Positions 1 through 8,997 of a DNA stretch of 64,000 bases are shown here, one piece after another. The stretch comes from UBA668 sp038234785 (GTDB taxonomy: Bacteria; Actinomycetota; Acidimicrobiia; Acidimicrobiales; Ilumatobacteraceae). Made by a program: the position numbers and the translations under genes. Position 1 is the stretch's first letter; each line of letters starts with the position of its first letter. The stretch spans positions 1 to 64,000 of the forward strand of contig JBBQTC010000002.1 of assembly GCA_038234785.1 (NCBI GenBank). Reading direction: 5' to 3'. The notes under the pieces are model-generated. The model searched no databases, was not told where the DNA came from, and saw only the letters and a list, made by a program, of their open reading frames with translations.

Positions 1-211
1 CGCCGGTAGTGTCGCCGGTCGTGTCGCCGGTCGTGTCGTCGATGAAACCGCCGTCGTCGATCACCGCCGTCGTGGCGACGCCGGTGGTGCTGATGGACAG
101 GTCCTGGCTGCCGTCGGTGGCCGGAGGACGCAGGGTTCGGCCGTCGTGGCGGCAGCCCGCGGCGACCATGACGAGGACGCAGGCGGAAGTGAGGAGGACG
201 ACTCGGCGCAC
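1..211 (-). CDS. Lipoprotein with Thr/Asp-rich linker, truncated by window edge
   Basis: The frame opens with GTG at 211; an in-frame TAG at 223-221 rules out a longer start. The N-terminus is a lipoprotein signal: basic VRR, a hydrophobic core and the lipobox VAAGC with the lipid-bearing Cys at residue 20. From about residue 55 the chain becomes a repeat of Asp-Thr-Thr-Gly, encoded by short GC-rich tandem units, and runs off the window at base 1. Function of the rest is not visible. A similar Thr/Asp linker follows the lipid Cys of the substrate-binding protein at 57325. Confidence 0.7.
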   Translation of the reverse strand, partial: MRRVVLLTSACVLVMVAAGCRHDGRTLRPPATDGSQDLSISTTGVATTAVIDDGGFIDDTTGDTTGDTTG

Positions 212-253
212 CGCAGCAGCCTACGCAGGGCACCGCTTCGATATCGTGCAGGT

Positions 254-1168
254 GTGGCCGCCCCTCTCAGCCTGCTCACCCTGCACGCGCATCCCGATGA
301 CGAGGCGTCGAAGGGCGCGCCGACGCTCGCCAAGTACAAGGCCGAGGGAGTGCACACGGTCCTCGTGTGCGCAACCGGCGGGGAGGAGGGCGACCTGCAG
401 AACCCGTCACTTCGCGAACCGGGTCAGCCCTTCGACGGTCTGACGCCTGAGCAGGAGAAGGCGCTCCTCGCCGAGCTTCGCCCCCTCGAACTCGCCCGCT
501 CTGGCGAGATCATCGGGTTCGATGTCGTGGCGATGCTCGGGTACCGCGACTCGGGAATGGTCGATACGCCGCCGAACGAGCATCCGGAGTCGTTCCACAT
601 GGCGCCGCTCGACGACGCCGTCGGCCGCCTGGTCGCGATCATTCGGCGCGAACGTCCACAGGTCATCATCACCTACGGCGACGACCAGCGTGGCTATCCG
701 CACCCCGACCACGTCAAGGTGCACGACATCTCCCTGCCGGCGTTCGAGCGGGCCGGCGATCCTGCGTGGTACCCCGAGGCCGGCGAGCCGTGGCAGCCGT
801 TGAAGCTGTACTACACGGTCTGGTCCAAGGCTCGTCTGATGGCGGTGCACGAGGGCATGATCCGCCACCGGGGCGAGTCGCCGTACGAGCAGGACTGGCT
901 CGATCGGCCGGGCCACGACGATCGCATCACCACCAAGATCGACGTCAGCGAGTTCCTGTGGGCTCGCAGCGGCGCCCTTCGGGCACACGCCACCCAGGTC
1001 GACCCTAGTGAGCCGTGGTGGTTCGGCCTCACCGACGAACAGCTCGCCGAGGTGTACCCGTGGGAGGACTGGATCCTCGCCCGCTCGTTGGTGGGCGAAC
1101 CGCCCGAGGGCACGCACGAGTCCGACCTGTTCGCAGGGGTCCGCGAGTCGGCGGAGGCGCCGAGATGA
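254..1168 (+). CDS. mca: Mycothiol S-conjugate amidase (LmbE/GlcNAc-PI deacetylase fold)
   Basis: A 304-residue zinc amidase that cleaves mycothiol S-conjugates, releasing a mercapturic acid and glucosaminyl-inositol, in the cytosol. The signature HAHPDDE is at residues 11-17, followed by the family pattern SKG and CTGGE-like ATGGEEGD. The second metal region is PHPDHVKVHD, and the Mca-type KLYYTVW segment follows. Length fits Mca rather than the shorter MshB. GTG 254 is chosen because it places the first strand directly before the metal motif; upstream residues in the frame are low-complexity. The stop overlaps the next start (ATGA at 1165). Confidence 0.88.
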   Translation: MAAPLSLLTLHAHPDDEASKGAPTLAKYKAEGVHTVLVCATGGEEGDLQNPSLREPGQPFDGLTPEQEKALLAELRPLELARSGEIIGFDVVAMLGYRDSGMVDTPPNEHPESFHMAPLDDAVGRLVAIIRRERPQVIITYGDDQRGYPHPDHVKVHDISLPAFERAGDPAWYPEAGEPWQPLKLYYTVWSKARLMAVHEGMIRHRGESPYEQDWLDRPGHDDRITTKIDVSEFLWARSGALRAHATQVDPSEPWWFGLTDEQLAEVYPWEDWILARSLVGEPPEGTHESDLFAGVRESAEAPR

Positions 1169-1395
1169 CCACGGTGCAGTACCGGGTCGCGCACGCGAAG
1201 AACGACGAGTCGGTCGAGGGGCCCGACGACGCCGAACTGGTGGTCACCGTCGGGGTGGTCGACGCCGCGCTCGAACCGGCTGTCGCGTTCATGCAGGGCA
1301 AGCTGAAGAGCACCGGGCCCACAGGGCCGCTGTTCGATGCATTCACCGACGGGTCGGCGGCCGCGGCGATCAGCCGGCTCGCATCGCGTCCCTGA
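1165..1395 (+). CDS. Short SCP2 sterol-transfer-like protein
   Basis: A 76-residue protein whose start overlaps the stop of mca by ATGA, so the two are probably translated together. It resembles only the C-terminal half of the SCP2 domain: a strand-rich AELVVTVG, then AVAFMQGKLKSTG, the region where full SCP2 proteins read AFMSGKLKVxG, then a Leu/Phe-rich last helix. Full SCP2 domains are about 100 residues, so this is a half-size version. Lipid or acyl binding is inferred from the family. Its last 26 bases overlap the convergent deacetylase gene. Confidence 0.6.
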   Translation: MTTVQYRVAHAKNDESVEGPDDAELVVTVGVVDAALEPAVAFMQGKLKSTGPTGPLFDAFTDGSAAAAISRLASRP

Positions 1396-2206
1396 GCGCC
1401 CGGTAGCCCACCGGCACCGCGCCGGACTCGGAGAGCAGGGTGCGCAGCGTCGCATCTGCGGTGACGAGCTCGAGGTCGTCGATCCACAGCGGGGCGAGGT
1501 CGGTGATGGCCCGTACCTCGGGAGTGTCGATGGACGGCTGCACGTGGATCTCGGTGACCCCCGGCTGCAGCGAGCGGATCGCGTCGTAGACGCGCTCGCG
1601 GCTGCCGGCGCGCCAGTCGTGGTCGAAGTGATCGGGGAACACGACCCCTTCCTCGGCGGCGAGGCGGCGGAACGGGAAGCCGGCCTGCTCGGCGGAGATG
1701 GTGGACGGCAGCCGGATGGGCAACCTGAACTCGACGGCCAGTTCGAGGTAGACGTCGAAGAACTCGGGCCGCAAGGTGATGGCCGACAGGTGGGGCGCGA
1801 GGTGGGTGACGTCGAGGCCCCAGGCGATGGCACGTTCGATCTGGGCTCGGCACTCTCTCAACACCTCCTCGGGATCGGCGTGCTGCCAGAGGTCGTCGAC
1901 GTCGCGGGGAAAGCCGCCCTCGCCGGACAGAAGGGTAGGGGCGTGCGTGATCGGCCCGAATCGGTACGCCTCGTGCTCGCAGTTGAGCGTGAGGTGCACC
2001 CCGATGTCGTCGGTGGGCAGCGCCTGGCCCGCCGCGGCCCGCGCCCACGGGGCGGGGACCATGATGCTGGCGCAGGTGGCCACACCGTGGTGCAGCGCAT
2101 CGAACACGCCTTCGTTGGCTGCGTGGCAGCTTCCGAGGTCGTCGCAGGAGATGATGACCAGCCGCGAATCGGCCGCGTGTCCGAGGCGCTCGGCGAGGGT
2201 GATCAT
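1370..2206 (-). CDS. YdjC/ChbG-family carbohydrate deacetylase
   Basis: A 278-residue protein with the metal site of the YdjC/ChbG family: SCDDLGSCHAANEG near the N-terminus (paired Asp), GVHLTLNCEHE in the middle (His), and HLAPHLSAI (second metal His pair). Family members deacetylate N-acetylated sugars such as chito-oligosaccharides with a divalent metal. ATG at 2206. It probably shares a transcript with the downstream-lying nuclease gene, since only 10 bases separate them. Substrate cannot be assigned from sequence. Confidence 0.78.
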   Translation of the reverse strand: MITLAERLGHAADSRLVIISCDDLGSCHAANEGVFDALHHGVATCASIMVPAPWARAAAGQALPTDDIGVHLTLNCEHEAYRFGPITHAPTLLSGEGGFPRDVDDLWQHADPEEVLRECRAQIERAIAWGLDVTHLAPHLSAITLRPEFFDVYLELAVEFRLPIRLPSTISAEQAGFPFRRLAAEEGVVFPDHFDHDWRAGSRERVYDAIRSLQPGVTEIHVQPSIDTPEVRAITDLAPLWIDDLELVTADATLRTLLSESGAVPVGYRALRDAMRAG

Positions 2207-2216
2207 CGTGGGAACG

Positions 2217-2726
2217 CTATCCGGTGCACTCGGCCCACAGGCCGATGTTCTCCGCCGCTGCGGCCTGCGTGGCGGCGACGAACTCGTCCTCGTGAGCGGT
2301 GTTGGGAGCGATGGTCAGCACCCGTGCGAAGCCTCGGCGCGCGATCTCGAGGTTGACGAACATCCCGTCGTCACTTCGGTAGGCGTATGCCAGCAGCCGT
2401 CCGTAGACGTCCCGGTCCTCGATGTCTCGCTCGAGGTGCAGCGCCGTGCCCACGGGCAGGAGCGAGGTGGTGAACGCAGTGGCCTCAGGTCCGAAGCACT
2501 GCACGGGCGTGTTCGGTTTCTTGGTCTCGGGCGTGTCGATCCCGATCAGGCGAACACGCTCGTCGACACCGTCGACTCGAACGTCGATGGTGTCGCCGTC
2601 GGTGACGTGTTCGAGGACCGCATTGGGCTCCAACCGCGACGTCGCCCCCGGTACCACCGAGGCTGCGGTGCCCGGCGCGCTCGTGCACGCCGTCAGCACC
2701 ACCAGCCCCGCGAGAATTCGTCGCAT
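2217..2726 (-). CDS. Secreted thermonuclease-like (SNase) lipoprotein
   Basis: 169 residues beginning at ATG 2726. The N-terminus is a short lipoprotein signal with lipobox VLTAC (Cys14). The rest is a staphylococcal-nuclease OB fold: VTDGDTIDVRVDG, RVRLIGIDTPE, a VYGRLLAYAY segment and FVNLEIARRGFARV. The catalytic Asp (DGDT), Arg (RLIGID) and Glu (TPE) positions are all present, so phosphodiesterase activity on DNA or RNA outside the membrane is expected. An open frame continues upstream to 2921, but the lipobox argues for this start. Confidence 0.82.
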   Translation of the reverse strand: MRRILAGLVVLTACTSAPGTAASVVPGATSRLEPNAVLEHVTDGDTIDVRVDGVDERVRLIGIDTPETKKPNTPVQCFGPEATAFTTSLLPVGTALHLERDIEDRDVYGRLLAYAYRSDDGMFVNLEIARRGFARVLTIAPNTAHEDEFVAATQAAAAENIGLWAECTG

Positions 2727-2760
2727 GCAGCCGTATCTATCGGCTGCGGGGCGGCGAGCG

Positions 2761-3939
2761 TCAGATTCGTTCGATGATGGTGCCCGTACCCAGCCCGCCG
2801 CCGCAGCACATGCTGATGAGGCCGTAACGGCCACCGGTGCGCTCGAGTTCGTAGAGCGCCTTGGTGATGAGGAAGCCGCCGGTGCCACCGAGAGGGTGGC
2901 CGAGGGCGATCGCGCCGCCATTCGGGTTCACCTTGGCCGGGTCGGCGCCGACTTCCTTCTGCCATGCCAGGACCACGGAGGCGAAGGCTTCGTTGATCTC
3001 GAACACGTCGATGTCGTCGATGCTCAGGCCGGTGCGGGCGAGGAGACGCTGGGTGGCGTCGATCGGGCCGGTGAGCATGAGCACCGGATCGACGCCGACG
3101 TTGCACGTGTCGACGACGCGAGCTCGGGCCTTGAGACCGAGGGCCGCGGCCTTCTCCTCGGTCATCAGCAGCACCGCGGATGCGCCGTCGCTGATCTGCG
3201 ACGAGTTGCCGGCGGTGTGCACGCCGTTCTCGCGGCCGACAGGCTTGAGCGTCGCGAGCTTCTCGAGGGTGGTTTCGCGGAGGCCCTCGTCGCGGGCGAC
3301 GGTGTGGAAGGTGTCGGCCAGGCTGCCGTCCTCGTTGCGGTCCGGTGCCTCCACCGTGACGTACTGGCCGGCGAAGCGGTCTTCCGCCCACGCCTGCGCG
3401 GCCAGTTGCTGGCTGCGCAGTCCGAACGCGTCGGTGTCGGCCCGGGTGATGCCCCACTTTTCGGCGATGCGCTCCGCACCTTCGAACTGGGAGGTCATCT
3501 CGTACTGCTCGAAGTACGTCTTCGGGATCGGGATGCCAAGGCCGAGCGCCTTGCTGCCGCCGACGCCGATGGGGATCCGGCTCATCAGTTCAACGCCGCA
3601 GGCGAGGGCGACGTCCACGACGCCACTCCCGACGAGCGCTGTGGCGAGGTTGGTGGCCTGCTGGCTGCTGCCGCACTGCGTGTCGACCGTGGTGGCGGCC
3701 GTGGTGATGGGGAGGCCGGCGCTCAGCCATGCCGTGCGGGTGATGTTGAACGCCTGCTCGCCGACCTGGCTCACGCACCCACCGATGACCTGGTCGATCT
3801 CTGCGGGATCGATGCCGGTGCGGTCGATGATGGCCTTCTGGACGGTGGCCAGTACCTGCGCCGGGTGCATGGTGGACAGGCCGCCGTTGCGCTTGCCGAT
3901 GGGCGTGCGCACGGCGTCGACGATGACGATGTTGCTCAT
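2761..3939 (-). CDS. Acetyl-CoA C-acyltransferase, steroid-type (FadA5-like) thiolase
   Basis: 392 residues, a complete thiolase. The acylation Cys is Cys89 in DTQCGSSQQ, followed by the NEAFASV loop, the GHPLGGTG His loop and the second Cys in MCCGGG. It catalyses the thiolytic release of acetyl- or propionyl-CoA in beta-oxidation. Overall sequence pattern (VIGGCVSQVGEQ, SGLxxxxG-lacking body, LSTGTIIERI-like end) resembles FadA5-type steroid side-chain thiolases more than AtoB. It stands divergently from the nudC gene with only 23 bases between starts. Steroid substrate is inferred, not shown. Confidence 0.85.
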   Translation of the reverse strand: MSNIVIVDAVRTPIGKRNGGLSTMHPAQVLATVQKAIIDRTGIDPAEIDQVIGGCVSQVGEQAFNITRTAWLSAGLPITTAATTVDTQCGSSQQATNLATALVGSGVVDVALACGVELMSRIPIGVGGSKALGLGIPIPKTYFEQYEMTSQFEGAERIAEKWGITRADTDAFGLRSQQLAAQAWAEDRFAGQYVTVEAPDRNEDGSLADTFHTVARDEGLRETTLEKLATLKPVGRENGVHTAGNSSQISDGASAVLLMTEEKAAALGLKARARVVDTCNVGVDPVLMLTGPIDATQRLLARTGLSIDDIDVFEINEAFASVVLAWQKEVGADPAKVNPNGGAIALGHPLGGTGGFLITKALYELERTGGRYGLISMCCGGGLGTGTIIERI

Positions 3940-3962
3940 GGCCGCAGCCTACGGTGAGGTCC

Positions 3963-4730
3963 ATGTCCGGCTTCAACCCTGCGCTCCGGCCGTCGGACGA
4001 CGCCCGCGAGCATCAGTACATCCACGTGATCGGGTCGACGGTCTTCGTCGACGACCGACCCGGCGACGACGGATGGCACGTCCACTTCCTCGGCATGCTC
4101 GGCGACCGCGCCTGCTGGGGCGTCGACGTGCCCGACGGCGAGGATCCGTCGTACGGCGCAGCCAGCGATCTCTACTCGTACTACGGGCGGGCGACCGAGG
4201 ACGACTGGCTCGTCGCCGGTCGCGCGGTGCAGGTCGTCGAGTGGGCGCGCACGCACTGCTTCTGCGGACGCTGTGGGACTGCGACGGAGATGCAGCCGGA
4301 CGAGCGAGCGATGAAGTGTCCGGCATGTGGACTGCTGGCGTTTCCGCGTCTGGCACCGGCGATGATCACGCTCGTCACGCGCGGCGACGAGGCGTTGTTG
4401 GCCCGCGGGGTCGCGTTCCGAGCACCGATGTACTCGTGCCTCGCCGGCTTCGTCGAGCCCGGCGAGTCACTCGAGGGAGCGGTCGTCAGGGAAGTCCGCG
4501 AGGAGGTGGGCGTCGAGGTCGCCGATGTGCGCTACCAGGGCAGCCAGCCATGGCCCTTTCCGCACAGTCTGATGGTGGGCTTCCGGGCCGAGTGGGTCTC
4601 CGGCGACATCGTGTGTCAGCCGAGCGAGATCGTCGACGCCCAGTGGTATCGGCGAGACGCACTCCCGAACATCCCGCCGCGCATCTCGATCGCCCGCAAG
4701 CTGATCGACGCCTGGATCGAAGAGGGGTGA
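3963..4730 (+). CDS. nudC: NAD+ diphosphatase / NADH pyrophosphatase (Nudix, NudC)
   Basis: 255 residues from ATG 3963; a GTG nine bases upstream is a possible alternative. A zinc ribbon (Cys101, 104, 119, 122) is followed by a canonical Nudix box at about 162-184 (GFVEPGES through REVREEVGV). The SQPWPFP signature at 194-200 marks the NudC subfamily, which hydrolyses NADH to NMNH and AMP and also removes NAD caps from RNA. All metal-binding Glu residues are intact. The gene lies head-to-head with the thiolase. Confidence 0.9.
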   Translation: MSGFNPALRPSDDAREHQYIHVIGSTVFVDDRPGDDGWHVHFLGMLGDRACWGVDVPDGEDPSYGAASDLYSYYGRATEDDWLVAGRAVQVVEWARTHCFCGRCGTATEMQPDERAMKCPACGLLAFPRLAPAMITLVTRGDEALLARGVAFRAPMYSCLAGFVEPGESLEGAVVREVREEVGVEVADVRYQGSQPWPFPHSLMVGFRAEWVSGDIVCQPSEIVDAQWYRRDALPNIPPRISIARKLIDAWIEEG

Positions 4731-4745
4731 GTCCGCGGAGCTCCG

Positions 4746-5246
4746 CTACATCGACTTGGCGTCGAGGTACGCCGAGTGCAGCCCGCGGGGCCACTTGCGC
4801 TGCACGTCGACCTCGTCCGCCTCGACGAGCTCGGCCTTCACTCGCTCGTAGTCGTAACAGTTGAGTTCGTACTGGTTGCCCCACGGGTCGGCGAGGTCGA
4901 AGGCCCAGCACAGATCGAAGTCGACCAGATCCGTGACGACGAGCGGTGCCCCACTCGGACTCCGTATCTCGGACGGCAGCGAGCGGGCGAAGGAGATGAA
5001 GCTGTCCGCGTCGACGCTGAACGCGGCACCGCCCACGTGCGGAACCATCGGGTGACTCTCGTTCGCTTCGAACAGCGCCAACGTCGTCCGTCCCCCATCG
5101 GCCGAGATCTGGAGCGGGCCGCCCTCGAAACCTGTTGCCCAGAAGTCGTACGCCTCGACGGGTTCGAACCCCAGATGATCGGCGTACCACCGAGCGGCCT
5201 CTGCTCGATTCGGCACCCGAATGTGCACATGGTCGAGCCGTCCCAT
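4746..5246 (-). CDS. VOC (glyoxalase/dioxygenase) superfamily protein
   Basis: 166 residues beginning MGRLDHVHIRVPN, the usual opening of a vicinal-oxygen-chelate domain (first metal His). Later come the GGAAFSVD strand and the DPWGNQYELN segment that carries the last metal Glu. The start at 5246 has a GAGGA ribosome site six bases upstream; an ATG at 5270 would add eight residues and has no such site. It may be an isomerase, lyase or dioxygenase. It lies downstream of the S9 peptidase on the same strand. Confidence 0.72.
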   Translation of the reverse strand: MGRLDHVHIRVPNRAEAARWYADHLGFEPVEAYDFWATGFEGGPLQISADGGRTTLALFEANESHPMVPHVGGAAFSVDADSFISFARSLPSEIRSPSGAPLVVTDLVDFDLCWAFDLADPWGNQYELNCYDYERVKAELVEADEVDVQRKWPRGLHSAYLDAKSM

Positions 5247-5325
5247 TCGGAATCCTCGAGGTGGCGTCATCTGCTCAGACTGCCCCAAGTCGGCGGTCGT
5301 GTCCACCGACCCCAGCCCGGAAGCG

Positions 5326-7332
5326 TCAGGAGCCGAGGTGTTGGGCGAAGAAGTCGTGGATGATCTCGGCCCGTTGGCGACGGTGCACCGGGGAGCCGCT
5401 GCGCGACAGTTCGTGGCTCTCGCCGGGGAATCGGTAGAACGTGACGTCCTTGCCCAGCAGGCGCATCGCGACGAACAGCTCTTCGGCCTGGTTGATCGGA
5501 CAGCGCAGGTCGTTCTCGCTGTGCACGATGAGCATCGGGCACTCGATGTTGCCGACATTGCGGATCGGGGAGAGCCGGATGTACTCGCCCGGGTCCTCGA
5601 TATGGCTGGGCCCGTGCTCCACCTTGAAGATCGTGGAGATGTCACTCGTGAACTCCTCGGTCAGGAGGTTGTTGACCGCCCGCTCGCTGCAGATGGCGGC
5701 GAAGCGGTCGCTGAACCGGCCGGCGAGTTCGGTGGCCATGAATCCGCCGTAGCTGCCGCCCTGCATGCCGACGCGGTCGGGGTCGCAGAACGGGTATCGC
5801 TGCAGTGCCGCATCGAGCACCGACATCACGTCGTCGACGTCGACGGAGCCCCATCCGGATCCGGGGGCGACGGGGTGTCCGGGTCCCATGATCGCCTGTC
5901 CCCACGACTGTTCCCGACCGGACCCACCGCGCGGGTTGCTCATCAACACCACGAAGCCCGCAGCGGCCTGGAACTGCGCCTCGTCGAAGAAGGTCTCGCC
6001 GTACTGCGTGTGCGGTCCGCCGTGCACGTTGAGCACGACCGGGTAGCGCTGGGTGGGATCGAATCGAACCGGTCGCATGATCCACGCGTCGATCTCGTTG
6101 CTACCGTCGGCACAGGGCACCGCGAAGCGCTCCCACGACAGCGGCTGCACCGTCGACTGGTACTGCTCGGCGAAGTTCGTGAGGCGCCGAGGTGCGCCAG
6201 AGGCCACGACGAACACATCGGCGACCTGGTCGACGGTGGAGGCGACGAACGCGATGGTACCGCCCTTGGCATCGAACCCTTTCACGGTGAGGGCGCCGGT
6301 GGTGATCGCGGTGGGGGCCGAACCATCGGTACTGAGCTGGAACAGGTGGGTCTCACCGCGGTCCTCGGCACTGCCGACCAGTGTGGTCTCGTCGAGCCAT
6401 CGGGGGACGCCGACCCCGCTCGTGGGCTCGAACGTGCGGTCCAGTTCCTTGCTGATCCAACGGTGATCTCCGCCACCGGAGGGAAGGATGGCCACGTGGA
6501 CGTTCTGCGGATACGTCCGCGAGTCGTCGTGCCCGAGGAACGCGATGAGCGTGCCGTCGGGCGAGACCGATGGTGTGGAGTAGTTGCCGGTCTGATGGGT
6601 CAGCTCGGTGATCGGACCGTCGAGCGGCACCAGATGGAGGTCGTTGGCGAAGTCGAGATCCCAGCTGTCGTGGCGCTGCCCGCCGGTGACCAGTGCGGTC
6701 GAGTCGGCGAGCCAGGAGATTCGGCCGTGTTCGAACTCGCCAGGCGTGAGGTTGCGCGGTGCCCCGGTGCCGTCGGCACGCACCACGTACACGTGTTGGG
6801 GCCGGTCGTACACCCATCCCTCGCCGTTGAGCCGGGTGAAGAAGCGCTCGATCTTGCGCGGGGCCTGCCAGCTCTCGTCGCCGTCGGCCGCGCCGGGAGC
6901 CTCGTAGCGCTCGTGGCGGGTGCGACTGGTGAATGCCAGCCACCTCCCGTCGGGACTGAACGTCGGCTCGCCCACGCCGTCCTTCATCGAGGCGACCGTG
7001 AGGGTCTCGCCGACCGCAGCGACCGGCATCACGTGCAGCGTCGTCTCGCCCTTCTTCGGGCTACGCCGTGAGGTGAAGGCAAGGCTGCGACCATCGGGAC
7101 TCCAGGTCGGGTTGCCATCGTGCTCGCCGCCGGTGATGGGCCGGGGAGCCTCGCTGCCGTCGCACGCCGCCACCCAGATCTGCGAGAAGTAGGTGTTCTT
7201 CGACATGTCGACGCGAGTGACCACGAAGGCCACCTGCGTGCCGTCGGGCGACACGGTCACCGCCGAGGCCTGGGCGATGTTGCCGATGATGCGTTCGGCG
7301 ATCTCTGCGTGCGGACTGAGGGTCGATGACAT
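5326..7332 (-). CDS. S9-family serine peptidase (acylaminoacyl/dipeptidyl peptidase type)
   Basis: 668 residues. The first two thirds are WD40-like propeller repeats (PSWSPDGRSLAFTSRR and similar blades such as TFSPDGRWLAF), as in prolyl-oligopeptidase relatives. The C-terminal alpha/beta hydrolase domain holds the nucleophile in GGSYGG (Ser527), the Asp in HSENDLRCPINQ and the His in GESHEL. No signal peptide is visible, so it is probably cytosolic. It removes N-terminal residues or small peptides. It is divergent from the F420 oxidoreductase across 44 bases. Confidence 0.87.
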   Translation of the reverse strand: MSSTLSPHAEIAERIIGNIAQASAVTVSPDGTQVAFVVTRVDMSKNTYFSQIWVAACDGSEAPRPITGGEHDGNPTWSPDGRSLAFTSRRSPKKGETTLHVMPVAAVGETLTVASMKDGVGEPTFSPDGRWLAFTSRTRHERYEAPGAADGDESWQAPRKIERFFTRLNGEGWVYDRPQHVYVVRADGTGAPRNLTPGEFEHGRISWLADSTALVTGGQRHDSWDLDFANDLHLVPLDGPITELTHQTGNYSTPSVSPDGTLIAFLGHDDSRTYPQNVHVAILPSGGGDHRWISKELDRTFEPTSGVGVPRWLDETTLVGSAEDRGETHLFQLSTDGSAPTAITTGALTVKGFDAKGGTIAFVASTVDQVADVFVVASGAPRRLTNFAEQYQSTVQPLSWERFAVPCADGSNEIDAWIMRPVRFDPTQRYPVVLNVHGGPHTQYGETFFDEAQFQAAAGFVVLMSNPRGGSGREQSWGQAIMGPGHPVAPGSGWGSVDVDDVMSVLDAALQRYPFCDPDRVGMQGGSYGGFMATELAGRFSDRFAAICSERAVNNLLTEEFTSDISTIFKVEHGPSHIEDPGEYIRLSPIRNVGNIECPMLIVHSENDLRCPINQAEELFVAMRLLGKDVTFYRFPGESHELSRSGSPVHRRQRAEIIHDFFAQHLGS

Positions 7333-7376
7333 GGCCGATGACGGTAGCCGCTCGACGGACCTCTATCTTGCGTGAC

Positions 7377-8258
7377 ATGGAACTCGGACGAATCGGACTC
7401 TGGACCGCGCAGCTCGACCTGCAGCCGATGGCCGTCGCTCAGGCCACCGTCGCCGAGATCGAGTCGCTCGGGTTCGGCGCCATCTGGGTCCCCGAGTCCG
7501 TGTGCCGCGAACCGTTCGCGAACGTGGCCCTGCTGCTCTCGGCCGGCACTCACATTGCGGTCGGCACCGGCATCGCCAGCATCCACGCTCGCACCGCGAT
7601 GACGATGCAGGCCGGATGGAAGACCATCTCAGAGGCGTTCCCGGGCCGCTTCGTGCTCGGGCTCGGAGTCAGCCACCAACCGATGGTGGAGGGCGTCCAC
7701 GGCACCGCCTACGACAAGCCCTACTCGACGATGGTCGCGTACCTCGACGCGATGGATCGCGGCATCTACTTCGCGGCGCCGCCCACCGAGCCGCCTCAGC
7801 GAATGCTCGCCGCGCTCGGGCCGCGCATGCTGCGCCTGTCCGCCGAGCGTGGCCTGGGAGCACATCCGTATTTCGTACCCGTCGAACACACCGTGATGGC
7901 TCGTGAGGTCCTTGGTGCGGGTCCGGTGCTCGCCCCCGAACAGGCTGTCGTGTTCGAGACTGATCCCACCAAGGCCCGCGAGATCGCCCGCCGTCACATG
8001 AAGACGTACCTGCGGTTGCCGAACTACACCAACAACCTGTTGCGCCTGGGATGGACCCAGGCCGACATCGACGATGCCACCGACCCACTCGTCGATGCGA
8101 TCGTCGCGTGGGGCTCGCTCGACCAGATCGCCGCTCGGATCTCCGCGCACCTCGCGGCCGGTGCCGACCATGTCTCGGTGCAGGTGCTCCCCGAGGATCT
8201 CCGCGCGCTACCGATGGCCGAGTGGCGCGAACTGGCAACCGCGCTGGCGCACCTGTGA
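7377..8258 (+). CDS. LLM-class F420-dependent oxidoreductase
   Basis: 293 residues from ATG 7377. It shows the luciferase-like TIM barrel pattern: LGRIGLWTAQLD at the start, ESLGFGAIWVPES, the IAVGTGIASIHAR strand, and FVLGLGVSHQPMVEG. In actinobacteria this group mostly uses coenzyme F420 (or flavin) for hydride transfer to an unknown carbonyl or other substrate. The next gene begins 13 bases downstream and may be co-transcribed. Confidence 0.82.
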   Translation: MELGRIGLWTAQLDLQPMAVAQATVAEIESLGFGAIWVPESVCREPFANVALLLSAGTHIAVGTGIASIHARTAMTMQAGWKTISEAFPGRFVLGLGVSHQPMVEGVHGTAYDKPYSTMVAYLDAMDRGIYFAAPPTEPPQRMLAALGPRMLRLSAERGLGAHPYFVPVEHTVMAREVLGAGPVLAPEQAVVFETDPTKAREIARRHMKTYLRLPNYTNNLLRLGWTQADIDDATDPLVDAIVAWGSLDQIAARISAHLAAGADHVSVQVLPEDLRALPMAEWRELATALAHL

Positions 8259-8271
8259 CAGCATCCGTTCC

Positions 8272-8997
8272 ATGGACACCACGGACCACTTGATCGCCCT
8301 CGATCGCGACGGCGCTGCGTTCCTCGCCTCGTGCCAGGCGGCCGGCCTCGGGACGCCCGTCGCATCGTGCCCGGGGTGGAACGTGTCGGATCTGCTGTGG
8401 CACCTCACCGAGGTGCACCACTTCTGGCGCACGGTCGTCGACGATCGCCTCGACACGTGGGAGGGGTACGAGCAGCCCGCCCGCCCGGATGACACGGCGC
8501 TGCCGCAGATGTTCTCGCACGGACTCTCGGAACTGAGTTCCGTCCTCCGCTCCGCAGATCCTGCCGGCGCGAACTGGACGTGGTCCTCGGACCGGACGGC
8601 AGGCTTCGTCATCCACCGAATGGCGCAGGAGACGGCAGTGCATCGCTGGGATGCCGACGACGCAAGTGGGCACCCGGTGCCGATCGAGGCGTCGCTCGCC
8701 AGCGATGGCATCGACGAGTTCCTCGAGCACTTCCTCGACGGACCGTCGGAGGGCGCGCAGCAATGGGCCGGCTCGGTCCACCTGCATTGCACCGACGTGG
8801 CGGGGGAGTGGACGGTACGCGAGGGCGACGACTCCTTCGTGGTGACGCGTGAACACGCGAAGGGAGCTTGCGCGCTGCGGGGTGCGGCGAGCGATCTGCT
8901 GCTGGCGTTGTGGCGGCGTCAACCGCTGTCGACGGTCGACGTCGTCGGCGATGCCGACGTCGCGGCACGGTTCGTGGCGCTGTCGCCGCTCGAGTGA
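8272..8997 (+). CDS. Maleylpyruvate isomerase-like (MDMPI/DinB) family protein
   Basis: 241 residues. The N-terminal four-helix metal-binding domain is recognisable from SCPGWNVSDLLWHLTEVHHFW, and the second half carries MAQETAVHRWDAD, which together supply the His ligands of this fold. Actinobacterial members include mycothiol-dependent maleylpyruvate isomerase and many mycothiol transferases of unknown substrate. This suits a genome with mycothiol (see mca). The stop abuts the convergent gene that ends at 8998. Confidence 0.72.
   Translation: MDTTDHLIALDRDGAAFLASCQAAGLGTPVASCPGWNVSDLLWHLTEVHHFWRTVVDDRLDTWEGYEQPARPDDTALPQMFSHGLSELSSVLRSADPAGANWTWSSDRTAGFVIHRMAQETAVHRWDADDASGHPVPIEASLASDGIDEFLEHFLDGPSEGAQQWAGSVHLHCTDVAGEWTVREGDDSFVVTREHAKGACALRGAASDLLLALWRRQPLSTVDVVGDADVAARFVALSPLE

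Noticed and set aside
2727..2921. N-terminal extension of the nuclease lipoprotein
   Set aside because: A lipoprotein signal starts exactly at 2726; the extension would bury it and overlaps the thiolase gene.
5155..5175. GGGTTCGAACCCC resembles a tRNA T-arm
   Set aside because: It lies inside the VOC coding sequence; no acceptor stem, anticodon arm or CCA-like end could be found around it.
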